From Opisthorchis felineus (taxonomy: Eukaryota; Platyhelminthes; Trematoda; Opisthorchiida; Opisthorchiidae): 64,000 nt of DNA. The notes under the pieces are model-generated. The model was not told where the DNA came from, did not search any database, and saw only the letters and a list, made by a program, of their open reading frames with translations. The stretch's first letter is position 1, and each line of letters starts with the position of its first letter. The stretch is taken from positions 281,636-345,635 of the forward strand of contig SJOL01008653.1 in the NCBI GenBank assembly GCA_004794785.1, given 5' to 3'. The position numbers and the translations under genes are program-made. Positions 25,891 to 35,084 of this stretch are shown piece after piece.

Positions 25891-27241
25891 CCCCTTTGTT
25901 GTGATCGAAAGGCCCAAATTAGCTCGGTTTGGCGTATGATACAGATAAATTCACAGGTCCTGTTTTTGCCTACCTTTGAATATCGGTTTTGCTTTTTAGC
26001 CCATGAATGATAAGGCTATTTCTAAAGTGGTTACAGAATAATGTGCTTTGGAATGTATGGACTGCAAGAAAGCAATGCTCGTAATAGCTATTTAGAACCA
26101 CAAAGTGTAGTCAGTCCTAGAAAGCGCAATTTTTGGGATTCATGATTATTCATACTCACTGCAGTTCACTTATTCAAGCCGGCATTTATGCGGCCACCAT
26201 GCTAGGCCTTATGTTTGTGTTCCTTTATCACTGCTACCACCAAATGCTCCACTTAACACTGATGGGGTGTAAATTATGTGTAACCATTTCCTCCATTCAG
26301 GTTGCATCCGACGTGACTTGAGACCAGCACCTTCAGCTATTGAGTGCGAGTGTACCTTGAAGGCTGGACGCTGTAATTTCATCTGGGGTTAAATTAACAA
26401 CTTAGCGACCGAAAATGAGATAAGGGTTTGTCGCCTATCCATTTTCAGGTAAACGCTACAGACTCTTTGCGTGAACTGGGCGAGTGGCGTATAAGATCAA
26501 AACTTCGTTAAATGACCCGGTAGACGGCGCAGTAGTTGTCTTCCATGAACAGAAAGGTCAAAAAATCGCGTGTTGGTCATCGTTAGCTATCAAAGTTCAC
26601 TGGAACACGTGATTTCCTTTGCGGATTCATTGTTCAGTCACATTAATGGGGTTACTGAATCTCGGTCGTCTGTTTCTTCTTACCACCGACTGCTGTCGGT
26701 TGTCACAATCGATTTGTTCATATTGATTCATTGTCTTTGCAGCTAGACACTGTTTATCTGTCTGTGACCTATCAACTGGTACGTCTTTGTGTGCATCTGG
26801 TCACGTTTCAACACCATGCCATAAGGAACACCGTTTACAGCTTCTGTCGTAGTGTTGTGGGACGCGCCAAGCTGCCAACGATAATTATGTACACGAATTC
26901 AGTGGTCTGAAAAATCAGACCCATAAACACTCGGTTTGGTTTGTTTATTGAAATGTGCAGCATAACTACCTGGGAAAATTAACTTCGTCTAGCCACACTG
27001 AGTATAGATGTTGACATCACCAATACATCTAGATCAAGAAAACTGGTTCCAAAGACGTGCAAAGAGCTGTTTATTTTATATTTTTGGCGGAATCCCCAAT
27101 AGCAGGTCTTCTGGGGGTGCTAGCATCCTCTCATGTGGTTTCTGAACGGCAACAACTAGAGATAGCAATCTACATATCAATTTTTATATGCCCTATATAA
27201 TGCGCAGTTCAGTTTCTCGAGGTTGATAGGGAGGGAAATCG

Positions 27242-27264
27242 CGATGATGAGGATGATGATGATT
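27242..27264 (+). repeat. Short imperfect (GAT)n run
   Basis: CGATGATGAGGATGATGATG with one interruption. Similar GAT tracts end LINE A tails in this window, so this may be the remnant of a tail, but the sequence before it is not convincingly LINE. Confidence 0.5.
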
Positions 27265-27769
27265 AAGCAACCGTTAGGCACCTTGTGCAGCTCTTTTGCT
27301 TGTTTCGTCATCTTTGGTCATCGTCATTGACAGCAACGCCAGTCATGAATTTTGCTTGTTTCAAAACAATCGATTGCTTAAGATTATTGTGATCAAGCTC
27401 ATCTGTGAGTATCCTATCTGATCGGTGTCATCGCGTTTCCGCTGTCAGCACCATCCGTCATTGCTGATCAATCAAACTAAAACCGCGTGGTCTTTTAGCT
27501 GCATGGACTGGACCTCATCATGGTGCAATGGTTTATGCGCTTCTGTTTTCCGTTGAGCCCTACTGGGGTGGGGTTTCACCATATTGCTTACGTGATACAG
27601 CTTAGAAGGAAACGCTCTCCTGACACTCTTGATATCGGGTAGGAACATGTATGGCTACTTGTTCCGTAGAGGCCCATAACGCTGGGATAGTATATCAGCA
27701 CCCACCGGCTGCTCTGTGGTCGGTCTTTCGCTGAAGACCCTAGTCTTTCACCTGCCTAGGTTTGGACAC

Positions 27770-28905
27770 TTCGGTATTCTCCGACGTGCGAATGGAATGT
27801 AAACCTTAATCGCCCGTCGGAAGCAAAAATAAAGTACGAAATATCGGTACTGAAACGTGAGAAGCCACCAAGACCGGACGGTCTGCGTCCAGCCCTTTTC
27901 AAAGAAGGCGGAGAATCCCTGGTGACCCATCTGACAAAGGTAATTCAACGAAGAGGAAGTGCCCGCAGAATGGAGCTTGTCGACAGTTATTCCTATCTTC
28001 AGGAAGGGTACGCGGACGCTGTGTTCGAAGGTTGCCTGAACACAGGGAGAGACAGATCCGCGAAAACTAAGCTGGGTTCCGTCCTGCAAGAGGATGCATC
28101 GATCAAATCCTCACCCTCCGACAGATTCTGGAACAGCAACACTGCTTCCAGCAACCAACAGTGGTTGTGTTTCTTGATCTGAAAGCTGCCTTTGACTCTG
28201 TGTACCGTCAGGCACTATGGCAGTGTCTGTGGAGCAAAGGCGTCCCCCATAAATTCCTAACCCTCTTTAAGGCGCTGTACGCCAACTCCTGCGGCCATGT
28301 GAAGGTCTACGGGAAGCTCTCGCCTGAGTTCACCACATCAAGTGGTGTCAGACAGGGCTGTCCTCTTTCAGCTTTCCTCTTCAACTTCGTCATTGATACG
28401 ATCATGGAAGACTCACTATCAGCCTCTAATGCCTGTGGGGTCGAAGTGCTCCCTGGGCGTCCGCCCACAGATATCGATTACGCAGACGACGTAGCTCTTC
28501 TTGGATCTGACCCCGTGGTAATTCAAATAATATTAAATAACCTCAATAATTCCGCCCCACGGTTTTTGCATGCGCTTCACACCTGCAAAGTGTAAAGTGC
28601 TACTGCAAGACTGGGTAGGCCAGAACCCTAACCTCATGCTTGCGGATGAGCAGGTAGTAGACAAGTTTGTCCACCTGGGCAGCTGTATGAGTCCCGGTGG
28701 TCTCGCAAAAGATGATATTTCCATCGGGATTGAGAAGACCAGATCAGCTTCTGTGAACCTGTGTCACATGTGGCATAGGCGTGACATCAGCTTATCCGTC
28801 AAGGGTCGAGTTTACAATGCTGCGGTGCGTTCCATATTACTATACGGATCAGCAACCTGACCGCTGCGCGCGAAGGACGTCGAAAGACTGTTTTTTGAAA
28901 ACAGT
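27770..28905 (+). mobile_element. RTE-like LINE (family B), RT core, truncated at both ends
   Basis: The + strand frame starts around WNVNLNRPSEAKIKYEISVL and K-P-P-R-P-D-G-L. After frameshifts it enters VVFLDLKAAFDSVYRQALWQ (RT motif A), then SSGVRQGCPLSAFLFNFVID, D-I-D-Y-A-D-D-V-A-L-L (catalytic YADD, 28479-28490) and K-C-K-V-L-L-Q-D-W. It ends with F-V-H-L-G-S-C-M-S and VKGRVYNAAVRSILLYGSAT. The stretch from 28161 to 28595 is open for 144 codons, so this copy is younger or less damaged than the others. Similarity stops at about 28905, after R-A-K-D-V-E-R-L. The C-terminal R-W-L-G-H-V-L-R-M part and 3' tail are missing. A LINE lacking its 3' end implies a later deletion or rearrangement. 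Confidence 0.9.
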
Positions 28906-30252
28906 GAATAAGAATGTAGCTGCTGCCGTTAAGCTGACTGTCCAGTTGCTTTCTTCTTGTTTGCGGTTGTCCTTCTGGTGACGCGTGGGTCTCGACGACT
29001 AGATATGCCATCTAGCGGAAGCATCTCTAACTGACGACACAGTCCCCTCTGCACGGTTCGTTCGATAGCTCCTATGGAAGAATCTCTTGAAAGAGAAATA
29101 GCGCTATTTATTTTATCTGCTTGCGTCAAGCAAAATTCACACACTTCACCATTGAGAAGCTCACGAACCCGGAAATGATACAAATACCTTAGAACCACTT
29201 TCTGCAGCACTTACTAGCTTACTAGCTAGGACACCTTGTAGTACCAATCACGAGCGATATATTCAAAGCCATAAGCGATGCCAGGACTTCTGTCCGCAGT
29301 ACATTCCGGTCAGTCTGTCAGGCATCAGATCTTTGATAAAAATTGCTAGGCTCCTTTCGGTCGCAACCAGAATTCAGCTCGCCCTCATACTCCAGATAAA
29401 GCAACGTGCATACAGACCGGGATCCCTGGTGGTTCTACGACGTCGAAGAAATAGAAGTGAATAGTGCTGGAGCTGTCGGTAGTATGCCCTGCGTGTTCTC
29501 AGTCGCTTTCATGTTTGGGTTACCAGTCGTCCAGACCAACACGTTGTGGGTCATAAACCAGCTGCTGCGTCGTCTTTGTGAATTTCATCATCCTGGCCTT
29601 GGTAATAGTCAGTGTCACTAACAGTTGCTTATTCATCTGGGTGTCTCCGTCCAATCCTTATTAAAAAATTCTCAACAGTGTTAATCGTCGGTCGCGCTTT
29701 GGTGTGTGATTCCTCTGTCGTTTTCGTGCCTTACATACTTTCTGTAGGACTTTGCGTACTTTCTGGACTCAGCTTTCGTAACTGAGGGTGCTGCACATTA
29801 GCATTACAGCTCGAAACAGTATCAAGTATGCATTAGTGGGGTTGTGGTCATAACGAACTCTTCACTATTGAAAGTCATTGGGGTAATATAGGTCGAGTAT
29901 GTGTCTGCTGAGAATAAGCCAACTGAGCCTGGGTTCTCATCGATGGATAAATGAGTGCATGCATTGCAGTTGCTGAATCATCTTCAGGCTTACCCAACTT
30001 CGCTTTGCCACGTGACGGAAGTCGCGTATGTATCCGCTTGGTTGCCAAAATAATTTTTAGGTCTATTAAGTCGATGACACGTAGATTCAGAGAAAAGCTG
30101 AATTTGACGCATTTTCAGCAACATGAATTAGTCTTGCTTCATGGAACACCGGATTTATCCTCCGTCTTGTACACCGACAATTTCCTCACTAATTTTCCTG
30201 TTTGCTGTCTTAGTTGCACTGTACACAACTGTCCATATTCTCTTTATGATAG

Positions 30253-30418
30253 TGCCAGTTTCGACTCCACCGTGCGGTTATGGGACGTTGAAACAGGCAA
30301 ATGTCAACGGATTTTATCAAAGCACAGTGAACCTGTCTATAGTGTGGCCTTCAGTCCGGATGGTCGACTCCTTGCAACCGGGTCCTTTGACCAATGGGTT
30401 CATATATGGAATGTTGGT
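30253..30418 (+). CDS. TBL1XR1: TBL1XR1 exon f: end of WD repeat 6 and repeat 7
   Basis: This 166-bp exon encodes (S)[40 protein letters not shown] and [15 protein letters not shown]. Human has [40 protein letters not shown] and ASGSFDKCVHIWNTQ. The acceptor AG at 30251-30252 leaves T to finish the split Ser codon. Two donors overlap (GT at 30417 and GTGAGT at 30419). The second keeps phase 0, has the better consensus and joins correctly to the Thr-Gly that opens exon g. The open frame upstream of 30253 is intron read-through, not protein. The Q-W pair in [10 protein letters not shown] replaces the K-C of human TBL1XR1, a noticeable change next to a propeller strand. Confidence 0.96.
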
Positions 30419-30457
30419 GTGAGTTTCTGTCCTTGATCTTTGCTCCTCCTCCCCTCC

Positions 30458-30472
30458 NNAAAAAAAAAAAAA
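30458..30472. other. Assembly ambiguity: NN followed by A13
   Basis: Two N bases (30458-30459) sit directly before a 13-base A run and after a C/T-rich stretch, 40 bases past the exon f donor. This looks like an unresolved homopolymer joint in the assembly; the true length here is unknown. It does not touch the coding exon. Confidence 0.95.
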
Positions 30473-31979
30473 GCGAAGACGGTCCATTTTCGCACATGCT
30501 GAGGCCTCCACACCTTTCGTCAATTTGATCGTTCACAAACTGCAGCGGATATTACTTAGCTGTCGTTCCGGTTGACACAGGAGCGTTTACTGTGAACCCC
30601 CAGAAACTCTGTTCTTGTTATCGTAGCTACGGAATATCATTTGCTTAGGTCGCTTCATCTGTTTTCCGATCTTAGTGATCAGTTTGCAAGTCAGCCGTTC
30701 CTCATTAGACATCCTTGAACCTTTACATTTGTCGACGGCAGTGGAGTAGTTATGTGAAGTCTCAGATGGTTGCTTCCTTCCGGAGAGGCTACCTTAAAGG
30801 ATCAGCCATGAATCGTTTCTTACGTCGGGTATAGCCACAAGAGGTGGCTATGACAGTATCCTCATGAAATCCCCCAATTAGTAATCCACGTTCAGCCCTC
30901 GTTTAATAGGTCTGTCAATACCTCCTATATGCCCTCTTAACTTCAGCGGAACTGTCTCCATTGTTCCAACCAACGATCCCCTAGGATGGACATGATTTCT
31001 AGTTGGATTAAGTTTTCCAATCGAGTCGTAGCACACCACACCGGAATTTAGAAGTGCTTTCACTCGTTTACACTGCCACATTCAATAAACTGACAAAACA
31101 TGTTGAGTAAAATGGCGTGCAGTACGTTTATCACTAACCGCCAGCTCGATAAGCTACGGTCGACCAACCGATTGCCACCTCGCAGTCTACCTTCCGTACT
31201 ATCACCAGTCCAGTAATGCGCACAACGGCACAATGGGTTGCGTGCTGATCAATTGATTCACCGCAACCAATCGACCAATCATGCGGTCAGTACCGCGTGC
31301 ACGACTGACGCATTCGACGACGCGTACCAGACGACGACAACAGTCACTACACGAATGCGTGTTGTGCCGTGCTGTGTTGCTTTACACGTGCTGTCTCTGC
31401 TTCTTCATCGATCACTTAAGTTTGGTAGACTGAAAGAAATGAAGACGTCTGTGACAACTTGTCAGATGATGAGCCCTGTTTATTGAGTGTTCTTCATTTC
31501 ACTCATGTTCCCCTGTCTGTGCATATAAGCCCTGTGCGCTTTCGAGACCGCTTGTAACCTGGGTTTTTTTCCGCACACGTCCAACATCGGGACACATTGA
31601 TCCGGATCACCTTCGACTCCAGCATTCAGATGTCTTAGGGACAAAGTACTCTACCTTCCAGCCGCGCTCGTATCACTTTTGCAGAATCCCATTCTTTAAC
31701 GTCCTGTTTTTTATAGTACGCGCATAGTCATTACGGTCACCTGTTATTTTTACATACCTCGATTCCCTCTCTACTTACCATTCCCAGTCTACCCGAGCCC
31801 ACGTAGTTACTGATTACGAAACTTTTGCTTAGTATGCACTTCACCTAGCAAAGAAACCCTGATGAATTACTGTTTCGCTTCGCGGTAAATTGTTATTCCC
31901 ATGGGTAATTCATCCGCTTCATCGCCTAACAGTTGACTGCAAACATTATACAATTTGCGGTTTATTAGCTGTGAAGCCG

Positions 31980-32295
31980 ATGCATCTCACTTCACTCATT
32001 AACTCGACCACTTTCTGCACAAGTGTGCCAGCAACTGCGTTGCTTCTGAACAGCACCAGACTCTGGTTTTAAAAGTACTTCGACCGTGTTGAATGACTCA
32101 CCGGTGGTCACGGTCAACCGTTGGGTGTTCGGAGTGTGCGCTTTTTAAGGCTGACCTTTTCCAACCCGTACGTCCTCGGAGGAAGGCAGCATTGCTGCTT
32201 CCAAAAATATGGACATGTTGGTCACCTGAAGGAAATGCCTCACTACCTTCGCACTCCTTTTGCAGAGAACGGTAATGAAATACGCATATCAGTGA
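31980..32295. repeat. Unclassified dispersed repeat R1, copy 2
   Basis: Same family and orientation as 10935-11270. Examples are GGTCACGGTCAACCGTTGGG, TTTTCCAACCCGTACGTCCT, GGAGGAAGGCAGCATTGCTG and GGTCACCTGAAGGAAATGCC. Minus-strand translation has C-E-G-S-E-A-F-P-S-G-D-Q-H and SSNAAFLRGRTGWKRSALKS, paralleling copy 1. Function unknown. Confidence 0.6.
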
Positions 32296-32824
32296 CTGTA
32301 ACGCTGGTGAAAACATGGTCCCTTAACTACTCGTGCAACCTATAGTGGAATGAAGAGCAAATGAGATGGGCAAACAGGCCTATCGTGAAGCTGCTACAAG
32401 CACTCAAGGTGCTTAGACTTCCTAACACTTAATCGGATCATCTGAATAGAAATCGACGCCAAGAACACACTTGGTATCGGTCATTAGCCTTATTCTGCAG
32501 GATCTACAACTAAGCACCTAGGTGGTCACTTGGATAGACGGGCATTATTCACTCAGACTTTTCGCGTTGTTTTTAGCTCTTGTCAAGTTCTAGGTTAACT
32601 ACGGCTGGGTCATGCTGCTCCAAAAGCCATGCCTACCTACACTTGGGTTACGTCTAGTGAGTCCTGCCACTTCCGAGTTCGGCATACCAAGCAACGTCAA
32701 TGTGGACTGTGGAACGAATAATATTAATATTGATTGGGTACGTCTCGCATTTGATACTTCACATTGGCTCGTTCTGGCGTCAGCGTGGACCACTTTTCAC
32801 TTCAGCCTTGAACTACATTTACCG

Positions 32825-33020
32825 GAGCGCGAGATGGCTCCGTGGTTAGAGCGCAAATTTACTGACCGGAGTTTCCGTGGTTCGAACCTCTGCCTCTCGA
32901 CTTCCCCTGTCTAGCCTTGGGCGACCTGACAGTACCCCAGCCCTCGTGCTTCCTCCTTGTGGCATGGCAGTAAGGCACCGAAAGGGTGTTACAGCTGAAC
33001 AATTTTTTTCATTTACCAGA
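32825..33020 (+). repeat. tRNA-derived SINE, best copy
   Basis: GAGATGGCTCCGTGGTTAGA (box A, from 32831) and GGTTCGAACC (perfect box B core, 32879-32888) are spaced as in a tRNA internal promoter. A non-tRNA body follows: CTCGACTTCCCCTGTCTAGC, then GGGCGACCTGACAGTACCCC, then GTAAGGCACCGAAAGGGTG. It ends near a T-rich stretch. The acceptor stem does not close, so this is a SINE and not a tRNA gene. The copy at 3336-3450 shares head and body. It lies in the sense orientation inside the TBL1XR1 intron. Confidence 0.75.
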
Positions 33021-33715
33021 ATCAGCATTTCCGCACTCAGACGCCTGTTTTACAAAACCCTTTTTCAATTACTCAACGAAAACTCAGATGTACGAGGTAT
33101 CCGTGGTTGTGGAGGTGCCATGCAGACAAATCATAAACTGCATTGTTATTCATTTGCATTCGTTCATTAACCCCCAGTCTCACTTATGCTGCACGTTCGT
33201 GCCTTGCTTGTCGTCCCGTGATATCCTGCATCAATGACAACCCGTGTCTCTCGGCTACTGGCCTAAAATGGGACGTAACGTGATCACGGCTTTGGAGATA
33301 GGTCGACGCACGTGGTGATGGGTAAATTGGAACAGTGTATTAGAACCTGATACACGGCAAGTTTGTCTGGAATTTCGCATTCCCAACCTTCTGAACTGAT
33401 TAGGTCTGTCTCGTTTGTTCGACCATCGCTTCGCAGGCTTTCCGCCAATGTTTTGGGTTTTCATCATGTTTCTTGCGAATTGGAACCACGTTTCACCCGT
33501 GTTACCCTAAACCCGGTATGAAAACACCCAAACGTCTATTAGGTGATTGCAGTTCGTTAACGCTCGACTGTGACTTTAACATGACAGGCCAAATGTACTG
33601 TGATTCCTTTCTCGTGTGTTCTTAACAGCAATACGGTCTTTGTACTTGGCGACAGCTGACACATCTTGACACGCATAACCCAACCATAATTTGCTGGCTC
33701 ACATCTGCTTTTCAG

Positions 33716-33817
33716 ACGGGCGGCCTCATCAACAGTTACTTCGGAACTGGAGGAATTTTCGAAGTCTGTTGGAATTCGCGGGGTGATAAGGTCGGTGCGA
33801 GCGCGTCCGACGGCTCT
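33716..33817 (+). CDS. TBL1XR1: TBL1XR1 exon g: WD repeat 8 (all but last strand)
   Basis: This 102-bp exon encodes [20 protein letters not shown] and then [14 protein letters not shown]. Human has [20 protein letters not shown] and [14 protein letters not shown]. The acceptor is CTTTTCAG ending at 33715. The donor is GTAAGT at 33818. Both ends are phase 0, fitting exon f. The [11 protein letters not shown] block is diagnostic for TBL1/Ebi. The exon stops just before the family's final strand (V-C-V-L-D-L-R-K then stop), which must come from one more short exon. An Arg-to-Phe change (SYFGTGG for SYRGTGG) stands out inside an otherwise invariant block. The exon is short enough, and the antisense frame open enough, that automated gene callers could miss it. 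Confidence 0.96.
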
Positions 33818-34210
33818 GTAAGTTGCTCGACACCAGTGGCATGTTTTCCCACACTTCAACTCTTCATTTCAAGTGTACGCTCTTATTACAAACATGTTTT
33901 GGCGCGGTTATTACCTCCTCTACTCTTGCTAAGCAGACGCACTGAGATATCTTTGGTGTCTTGTGCCTACAACTCCGCTACCGTTCGGCAGTGTAGCCCC
34001 TATTCCTTAAAAATCCTTTATTTTGACAGGGTCACCTTTCTCACCAGCCTTATTTGTATGTGCATAGCCTGGACTAAATGCATTTTACATTTCCGTGGAT
34101 ATTGTGGTGGTCTCTGAGATAATTACTCCATATGATTATGCTTCAGAAATGTCTAAATCATGGTGCGTGGATCATCATTGTTTGCACGGACATTATGGTT
34201 CTTCGGTATA
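33818..34210. other. Start of intron after exon g; nothing identifiable
   Basis: Begins with the GTAAGT donor of exon g. No exon, repeat or RNA gene recognised before the LINE cluster. Confidence 0.6.
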
Positions 34211-34214
34211 CTGA

Positions 34215-34560
34215 TGAAGTTGCGTTTTCATCATCACCATCGACAGGAACATCAATATTGACACCGATGTACAACCGCATAGTTTGTCTCTGTTTAAAGC
34301 TTCAAGATGGAAGAATAGGAGTGGACAGGGAGGGGATCTGGCTCCAGCTTACTGCAATCATTCTGAGTTGATTGCACCCTCAAGCGTTTACACATACATT
34401 GGCAAAAACTGACAGCACGAACGCAAATGACATCTGTTGGTCTCACGATGTCTCCAACCAAGCTCATAGAGAGTCAAAAGTGCGTTGTCCCTTTCATGCC
34501 CTTCTGCCAATTCACACATTTTTCACCTCGCGTCGTCTCGTTAGGCGATGACCGCTCACG
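34215..34560 (-). mobile_element. LINE family A 3' end, decayed
   Basis: The tail module (CATCATCACCATCGACAGGA then ACATCAATATTGACACCGAT) matches the tail at 6420-6460 in the same orientation. Further in, GTCCCTTTCATGCCCTTCTG and CCAATTCACACATTTTTCAC match the C-terminal coding region near 6700-6740 (TGTCTTTCACGCCCTTTCGC and CAAGTCATACGTCGTCCACC). The body is too damaged to translate usefully. It is a short 5'-truncated insertion; the upper edge near 34560 is approximate. Confidence 0.65.
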
Positions 34561-34875
34561 CATAGCGAATGACAGGGGAACTAGAGTTTATGATTTCCGG
34601 ATGAAGGATCAGAATATGTTCGTCAGAGCTCCATCCGTTGACTAGCCTTAAACGCGTGACTCTGGATGTAGTTCTGCGTCTCACAGAGGTACACAAACTG
34701 TCGCCCCATAATGAAGTCCAGTCTGTTTTCGGCTTGTTCTGGTAAGAGATTTAGATGCGCCCATCCTTGGGGAATATGACCTACGCGTTTTCAGCTTTCA
34801 CTTACTGTGAATACGTAGGTCCTTTGAAGGCTTCACATTTGGCAACCATAACCACTTAACCAATGAACTGGATTT

Positions 34876-34935
34876 AGTTTAGCGAAATAGACGCATTGGC
34901 AAACAAATTTGGTTTTGCAAGAGACTCGCCTGGAT
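34876..34935 (+). repeat. Short dispersed repeat R2, copy 1
   Basis: TTAGCGAAATAGACGCATTG and AACAAATTTGGTTTTG, then AGAGACTCGCCTGGA, parallels 45320-45380 (TTAGCGAAATACACCTATTT, ACCAATTTGGTTTTG, AGACTCACCTGGA). Here a 48-bp core (34882-34929) sits between two perfect 14-bp direct copies of CTGGATTTAGTTTA (34868-34881 and 34930-34943). Element type unknown. Confidence 0.5.
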
Positions 34936-35084
34936 TTAGTTTAATTCTTCGGTGAACGGTTGTCACAATGTCGTACAAGCACAAGCTTTATTTAATCATA
35001 TTTAAAGCCGTAAAGTGAAAAAAGGAAAAAAACAGAATGAGAGTACCTACACATTCAAACGCTCAATCAAATGATCTAGAAAGA

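Larger units (their letters stand above)
24644..30252. other. Intron e-f with two LINE fragments
   Basis: A 5.6 kb intron from GTAGGA to a non-pyrimidine-rich TATGATAG. It carries a weak LINE fragment (about 25.50-25.89 kb), a short (GAT)n run near 27.24 kb and a clear LINE B reverse transcriptase segment (27.77-28.91 kb). At 24.65-25.5 kb, 25.9-27.2 kb and 28.9-30.2 kb nothing is identifiable. Confidence 0.75.
30419..33715. other. Intron f-g with N gap, repeat R1 and SINE
   Basis: A 3.3 kb intron from GTGAGT to CTTTTCAG. Soon after the donor is a two-base N gap before an A run. The unclassified repeat R1 (about 31.98-32.30 kb) and the best SINE copy (32.83-33.02 kb) follow. Between 30.5 and 31.95 kb I see nothing I can name; 31.15-31.40 kb is rather CpG-rich. 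Confidence 0.75.
4608..33817 (+). other. TBL1XR1: Partial gene: TBL1X/TBL1XR1-type WD40 co-repressor subunit (7 exons in window)
   Basis: Seven exons spread over 29.2 kb encode 272 codons closely matching the C-terminal beta-propeller of TBL1X/TBL1XR1/Ebi. Family knowledge: this nuclear protein is a core subunit of the NCoR/SMRT-HDAC3 co-repressor complex. It acts as an exchange adaptor that recruits the ubiquitin/proteasome machinery at nuclear-receptor and Wnt target genes, through an N-terminal LisH/F-box-like region and a C-terminal eight-repeat WD40 propeller. Seen here: the end of WD2, WD3-WD7 complete, and most of WD8. Intron phases 1, 0, 1, 0, 2, 0 agree at every junction and the joined frame is open. 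Not seen: N-terminal exons, promoter, the last ~8 codons and the stop. Intron sizes are about 7.5, 3.5, 6.5, 1.9, 5.6 and 3.3 kb. All introns except the second and third carry recognisable retroelement debris. Ortholog-level naming (TBL1X against TBL1XR1) is not meaningful in a flatworm. Confidence 0.95.

Noticed and set aside
29951..30252. Upstream part of a 161-codon frame ending in WD40 sequence
   Set aside because: No similarity to TBL1. The conserved peptide begins exactly after an AG at 30251-30252 with the phase demanded by the previous exon, so this is intron read-through.
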